Shown: positions 61,100 to 64,000 of the stretch, piece after piece
How the letters are laid out: every line of letters starts with the position of its first letter
How positions within the stretch are numbered: the first letter of the stretch is position 1
NCBI RefSeq assembly: GCF_000877395.1
Contig: NZ_JYFE01000037.1
Coordinates: forward strand, 1-64,000
Direction: 5' to 3'
Length of the DNA: 64,000 bases
Source: Jannaschia aquimarina
Lineage (GTDB): Bacteria; Pseudomonadota; Alphaproteobacteria; Rhodobacterales; Rhodobacteraceae
Notes under the pieces: model-generated
Told to the model about the DNA's origin: nothing
Seen by the model: only the letters and a program-made list of their open reading frames with translations
Databases searched by the model: none
Position numbers and translations under genes: made by a program

Positions 61100-61530
61100 A
61101 TTTTTATGTCCGTTATGTCCAGGACGGACGTTCCGTCGAGGCTGAGCAACTCGAGATCGTGCAGGTCCGCCAAGGGGGTCAGGTCGGCGACAGGTGTATC
61201 CCGGAGGTTCAGGGAGCGCAGCGCCTTCATACCGGCAATCGGGGCCAGATCCTTCACCTGGGTCCCCGAAAGATCGACGGTCAGAACTCGCTTTAGATCA
61301 GCGATTTCCGATGGGATCCTGTCGATCCGCAACCCGCTCAGGTCGATGCGCTGCGCGTTGCTGGACTGGGCTTCGTTGATCCGGCGGAGGGCTTCGGTCC
61401 GGGCACCTGTTTCCGGCGCTCGTTCTTCGCTGATCCTGCGTTCTCTTTCGAGCTTCTCGGACTGGTCCAGTTGTCGAGCCCATTCGAGTTCTCGTTGGAT
61501 CGGATTTGTCATCTGCCGGTATGTCGCCAT
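61096..61530 (-). CDS. Leucine-rich-repeat protein, N-terminal part before frameshift
   Basis: This 144-codon frame has a charged helical N-terminus (QRELEWARQLDQSEKLERE) and three LRR units such as LTVDLSGTQVKDLAPIAGM and LRSLNLRDTPVADLTPLADL. It ends abruptly in the fourth repeat (DITDIKI). One more A in the five-A tract at 61101-61105 (minus strand AAAAATTTG) would restore DIKNLTNLRGLGL and join it to the next frame. The gene is thus frameshifted, or decoded by slippage. ATG at 61530 was chosen; a GTG at 61563 is possible. Confidence 0.65.
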   Translation of the reverse strand: MATYRQMTNPIQRELEWARQLDQSEKLERERRISEERAPETGARTEALRRINEAQSSNAQRIDLSGLRIDRIPSEIADLKRVLTVDLSGTQVKDLAPIAGMKALRSLNLRDTPVADLTPLADLHDLELLSLDGTSVLDITDIKI

Positions 61531-61685
61531 GCGGAGAGTCTTGCGCGTCCCTCGATATGACACAACCCGACATCGCCGCGCGTCGGTCTACATGCGGGCT
61601 CACCGAGTGCCGCGCCCCGCCGGAACCGGCGGACCTCGACAACCCCATTGACCCCCCTGCCCGCCCCGGCTATCCCGCGCCTCAC

Positions 61686-61762
61686 GCGGTTGTAGCTCAG
61701 TTGGTTAGAGTACCGGCCTGTCACGCCGGGGGTCGCGGGTTCGAGCCCCGTCAACCGCGCCA
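61686..61762 (+). tRNA. tRNA-Asp (GTC), copy 2
   Basis: This is a 77-base cloverleaf identical to copy 1, including the encoded CCA. Identity to copy 1 stops within a few bases outside the tRNA on both sides. Copy 2 is followed by a hairpin and the convergent mmsB gene. Confidence 0.97.
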
Positions 61763-61781
61763 CTCCCCCCTTCCATCGCAC

Positions 61782-61798
61782 GCGCTTCGGCGAAGCGC
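61782..61798. terminator. Hairpin between tRNA-Asp and mmsB
   Basis: GCGCTTC and GAAGCGC face each other around GGC (61782-61798). A UUCG-type loop pairing is also possible. It lies between the tRNA end and the mmsB stop of the convergent strand, so it may serve both directions. Confidence 0.5.
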
Positions 61799-61802
61799 CG
61801 GG

Positions 61803-62678
61803 TCACCGGTCGCCGGGCTTGCCCGCGAAGCGCGGCAGCATGGCGCTGAAGTCGCGGCCCTTCCCGTCCTCCTGCTCGACGAAGGTGCGGTACTCGGCCA
61901 GCGCGGCGGCACCCATGGGGGTTGTGGCGCCCACGGCCTCGGCCGCCTGCGCGGCGAGGCCCAGATCCTTGAGCATCAGTTCGGCCGCGAAGCCAGGACG
62001 GTAGTCGTTGTCCGCCGGAGAGGTGGGGCCCACGCCGGGGGCGGGGCAATAGGTGTTCATCGACCAGCTCTGCCCCGACGAGGTCGAAACCACGTCGAAC
62101 ATCGCCTGCCGGTCGAGGCCCAGCCTGTCGGCCAGCGCGAAGGCCTCGCAGGTGGCGACCATGGTAGCGCCCAGTATCATGTTGTTGCAGATCTTGGCAG
62201 CCTGGCCCGCGCCCGCCTCTCCGCAATGGACGATGCGGGCGCCCATGACCTCCAGCAGGGGCCGCGCGGTGGCGAGCGCGTCCTCGGCGCCGCCCACCAT
62301 GAAGGTCAGCGTGCCCGCATCGGCGCCCCCCACCCCGCCGGAGACCGGCGCGTCGAGAAAGCGGCGGCCCTGCGCGGCGGCCTCTCGGGCCACGGCGCGG
62401 GCGCTGTCCACGTCGACGGTGGAGCAGTCCAGCAGCACCGCGCCGGGCGCCATCGCGGGCAGGATCTCGGCGACGACGGCGCGCAGGATCTCTCCGTTCG
62501 GGAGCATCGTGACCGCGACCTCGGCGTCCTTGACGGCGTCGGTGGCGCTGGCGGCGACGAGAACGCCGTCGGGCATGGGCGCTTGGGTGTCGAAGCCCGT
62601 CACTTCGTGCCCCGCATCGGCGAGGTTGCGGGCCATGGGCGCGCCCATGTTGCCGGTTCCGATGAATGCGACCTTCAT
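61803..62678 (-). CDS. mmsB: 3-hydroxyisobutyrate dehydrogenase
   Basis: This 291-residue enzyme oxidises 3-hydroxyisobutyrate to methylmalonate semialdehyde in valine breakdown. The NAD site is VAFIGTGNMGAPMARNLADA, the substrate signature is FLDAPVSGGVGGADAGTL, and the catalytic Lys lies in GQAAKICNNMILG. Length is typical. It overlaps the upstream hydratase/hydrolase gene by four bases, and the valine-pathway neighbours support the specificity over other beta-hydroxyacids. Confidence 0.93.
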   Translation of the reverse strand: MKVAFIGTGNMGAPMARNLADAGHEVTGFDTQAPMPDGVLVAASATDAVKDAEVAVTMLPNGEILRAVVAEILPAMAPGAVLLDCSTVDVDSARAVAREAAAQGRRFLDAPVSGGVGGADAGTLTFMVGGAEDALATARPLLEVMGARIVHCGEAGAGQAAKICNNMILGATMVATCEAFALADRLGLDRQAMFDVVSTSSGQSWSMNTYCPAPGVGPTSPADNDYRPGFAAELMLKDLGLAAQAAEAVGATTPMGAAALAEYRTFVEQEDGKGRDFSAMLPRFAGKPGDR

Positions 62679-63715
62679 GGGGTCTCCTCCAGGTTCAGGG
62701 CGTCGGGGCCGAGGGGGCGCAGCATGGCCGAGACCTCGACCGGGGGCACGGCTTCGGGGCCGGGATGGCGCCAGACGGGGGCGTTGTCCTTGTCGATGAT
62801 GCGGGCGCGGATGCCTTCCACGAAGTCGGACGATTGCAGCGCGCGGTGGGTGAAGCGGTATTCCAGGCCCAGCGCGGTCTCGATGGAGGCGGTGGGCGCG
62901 AGGCGCTGCTGCATCTCCAGGGCGCAGGCCATGGCCAGCGGCGAGTTCGCATCGAGGGCCTTGCGCGTCGCCTGCGCGGCGGGGCCGTCGTCGCGGACGG
63001 CGCGCGACAGATCGGCAAGCGTGGCGGCGGCGTAGAGGCGGTCGATCTCCTCCTGCCAGCCGGTCAGCGCGGCCTCGGGGGCCGGAGCGGCGGCCGCGTC
63101 GAGCGCCGCCACATCCCCGGCCTCGCACAGCGCGTCGGTCAGCGCCGCCCAGTCGCCGGGCACGTAGGTATCGGCAAAGCCCGCGCGGATCGCGTCCCCC
63201 GGCCCCATCCGATGCCCCGTCACGCCCAGAAACGCGCCCAGCCGCCCCGGTGCCCGCCGCAGAAGCAGCGAGCCGCCCACATCCGGCACCAGCCCGATGG
63301 CGCATTCCGGCATCGCGATGCGGCTGTCGTCGCGCACCACCCGATGCGAGGCGTGGCAGCCCACACCCACGCCGCCGCCCATGACGAAGCCGTGCAGCAG
63401 CGTGACGACGGGCTTCGGGAACCGCGCCAGCTTGGCGTCCATGCGGTATTCGTCGCGCCAGAACCGCTGGCCATAGCCGTAATCCCCGCGCCCGGCCGCC
63501 TCGTGCATCTCGGCGATGTCGCCGCCGGCGCAGAAGGCCCTTTCCCCCGCGCCGTCGATCAGGATCAGCGAGACGGCCTCGTCGGCCTCCCAGCTGTCGA
63601 GGGCGCGCTCGATGGCGAGACACATGTCCCAGGTCAGCGCGTTCAGCGCCTTCGGACGACTCAACGTGATGCGGCCCGCCCGGCCTTCGATACGGATATG
63701 GATGTCGTCCGACAC
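62675..63715 (-). CDS. Enoyl-CoA hydratase/isomerase family, probable 3-hydroxyisobutyryl-CoA hydrolase
   Basis: This is a 346-residue crotonase-fold protein read from a GTG that has GAGG upstream. An in-frame ATG at 63769 is an alternative. ITLSRPKALNALTWDMCLAI, FCAGGDIAEMH and HGFVMGGGVGVGCHASHRVV give the oxyanion hole. PECAIGLVPDVGGS contains the Glu and Asp used by the hydrolase subgroup. The greater length compared with ordinary hydratases (about 260) and the position before mmsB favour 3-hydroxyisobutyryl-CoA hydrolase. Confidence 0.88.
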   Translation of the reverse strand: MSDDIHIRIEGRAGRITLSRPKALNALTWDMCLAIERALDSWEADEAVSLILIDGAGERAFCAGGDIAEMHEAAGRGDYGYGQRFWRDEYRMDAKLARFPKPVVTLLHGFVMGGGVGVGCHASHRVVRDDSRIAMPECAIGLVPDVGGSLLLRRAPGRLGAFLGVTGHRMGPGDAIRAGFADTYVPGDWAALTDALCEAGDVAALDAAAAPAPEAALTGWQEEIDRLYAAATLADLSRAVRDDGPAAQATRKALDANSPLAMACALEMQQRLAPTASIETALGLEYRFTHRALQSSDFVEGIRARIIDKDNAPVWRHPGPEAVPPVEVSAMLRPLGPDALNLEETP

Positions 63716-63844
63716 GCTGTCCCTCAATCTGCTACAAAAGTCCCGGGATGCGCGGGGGGCATCGTCCATCTGGCTCGAACCGATGGCACAGGATGGGCGA
63801 CCCCCCGCCGGGTCGGACCGGGCTCGATGCCCGGTCCGGCCCGG

Positions 63845-64000
63845 TCACGCCGCCAGCATGTTGCGCGCCACGATGAGGCGCATGATCTCGTTCGTCCCTT
63901 CGAGGATCTGGTGCACACGCAGGTCGCGCGACAGCTTCTCGATCCCGTAATCGGCCAGATATCCGTAACCGCCGTGAAGCTGCAGACATCCGTCGACCAC
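63845..64000 (-). CDS. Acyl-CoA dehydrogenase, C-terminal end only
   Basis: The last 51 residues of an acyl-CoA dehydrogenase are visible. LHGGYGYLADYGIEKLSRDL and QILEGTNEIMRLIVARNML are the classic C-terminal FAD-binding and active-site end. The gene runs off the right edge. Position upstream of the hydratase/hydrolase and mmsB genes suggests isobutyryl-CoA dehydrogenase, the FAD-linked step of valine degradation. Confidence 0.9.
   Translation of the reverse strand: MVDGCLQLHGGYGYLADYGIEKLSRDLRVHQILEGTNEIMRLIVARNMLAA

Noticed and set aside
1-64000. CRISPR arrays, prophage or integrative elements with integrases
   Set aside because: No regularly spaced direct repeats with unique spacers, no phage structural genes and no integrase were seen.

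Overview
The window is a high-GC chromosomal segment from an alphaproteobacterium, most likely of the Rhodobacteraceae/Roseobacter group. The evidence is the block hisD - UPF0262 - phosphatase - infA - maf - RNase E/G - yacG, a DksA with a single cysteine in its finger region, two tripartite tricarboxylate (TTT) transporters, and dense minus-strand operons whose genes overlap by 1-8 bases. No CRISPR array, plasmid origin, prophage or intact insertion sequence was seen. The only transposon trace is a decayed IS3-like remnant near 3.9-4.2 kb.

Layout. 1-3.5 kb: a truncated membrane nucleotide cyclase, a Tat-exported short-chain dehydrogenase, and two paralogous tiny exported proteins. 3.5-4.3 kb: non-coding DNA, the IS remnant and tRNA-Phe. 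4.4-8.9 kb: the housekeeping block. 8.9-27.1 kb: one long minus-strand operon. In transcription order it holds livH-livM-livG, a LivF/Tm-1-like fusion, a Tm-1-type TIM barrel, a giant flotillin, two SRPBCC proteins, a molybdenum hydroxylase (FAD subunit, 2Fe-2S subunit, and a large subunit split into two genes), a MoxR ATPase, a VWA protein, a metallo-beta-lactamase-fold hydrolase, and an SMP-30/cysteine-hydrolase fusion. An AraC regulator, an Fe-type alcohol dehydrogenase, the probable binding protein and a semialdehyde dehydrogenase lie just upstream (27.2-32.3 kb). The best reading is an uptake and oxidation system for an unknown, probably cyclic, organic compound.

32.3-37.3 kb: LeuCD-like dehydratase genes in one operon with a TTT transporter. 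37.4-41.9 kb: a haloacetate-dehalogenase-like hydrolase with a LysR regulator, then a YceI-SDR fusion with a divergent LysR regulator. 41.9-50.6 kb: a tricarballylate-type (TcuA/TcuB) operon with a ThDP enzyme, an aldehyde dehydrogenase and a DUF1932 dehydrogenase. It faces an SDR-GntR pair across a palindromic GntR-like operator. 50.7-56.7 kb: a TSUP permease, a LysR regulator, a second TTT transporter and a CaiB-type CoA-transferase. 56.7-59.3 kb: an FAD monooxygenase, dksA and a second MoxR-type ATPase. 59.4-61.8 kb: two identical tRNA-Asp genes bracket a less GC-rich insert with a frameshifted leucine-rich-repeat membrane protein. 61.8-64 kb: valine-catabolism genes (mmsB, an enoyl-CoA hydratase/hydrolase, an acyl-CoA dehydrogenase).

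Most unusual features: the large molybdenum-hydroxylase subunit is split at a TGATG junction with a perfect Shine-Dalgarno. The flotillin has at least 33 consecutive 11-residue repeats. The branched-chain ABC ATPase is fused to a Tm-1-like domain. Two genes appear to start with CTG and ACG. Short repeats in exact 11-bp phase occur at two distant intergenic sites.
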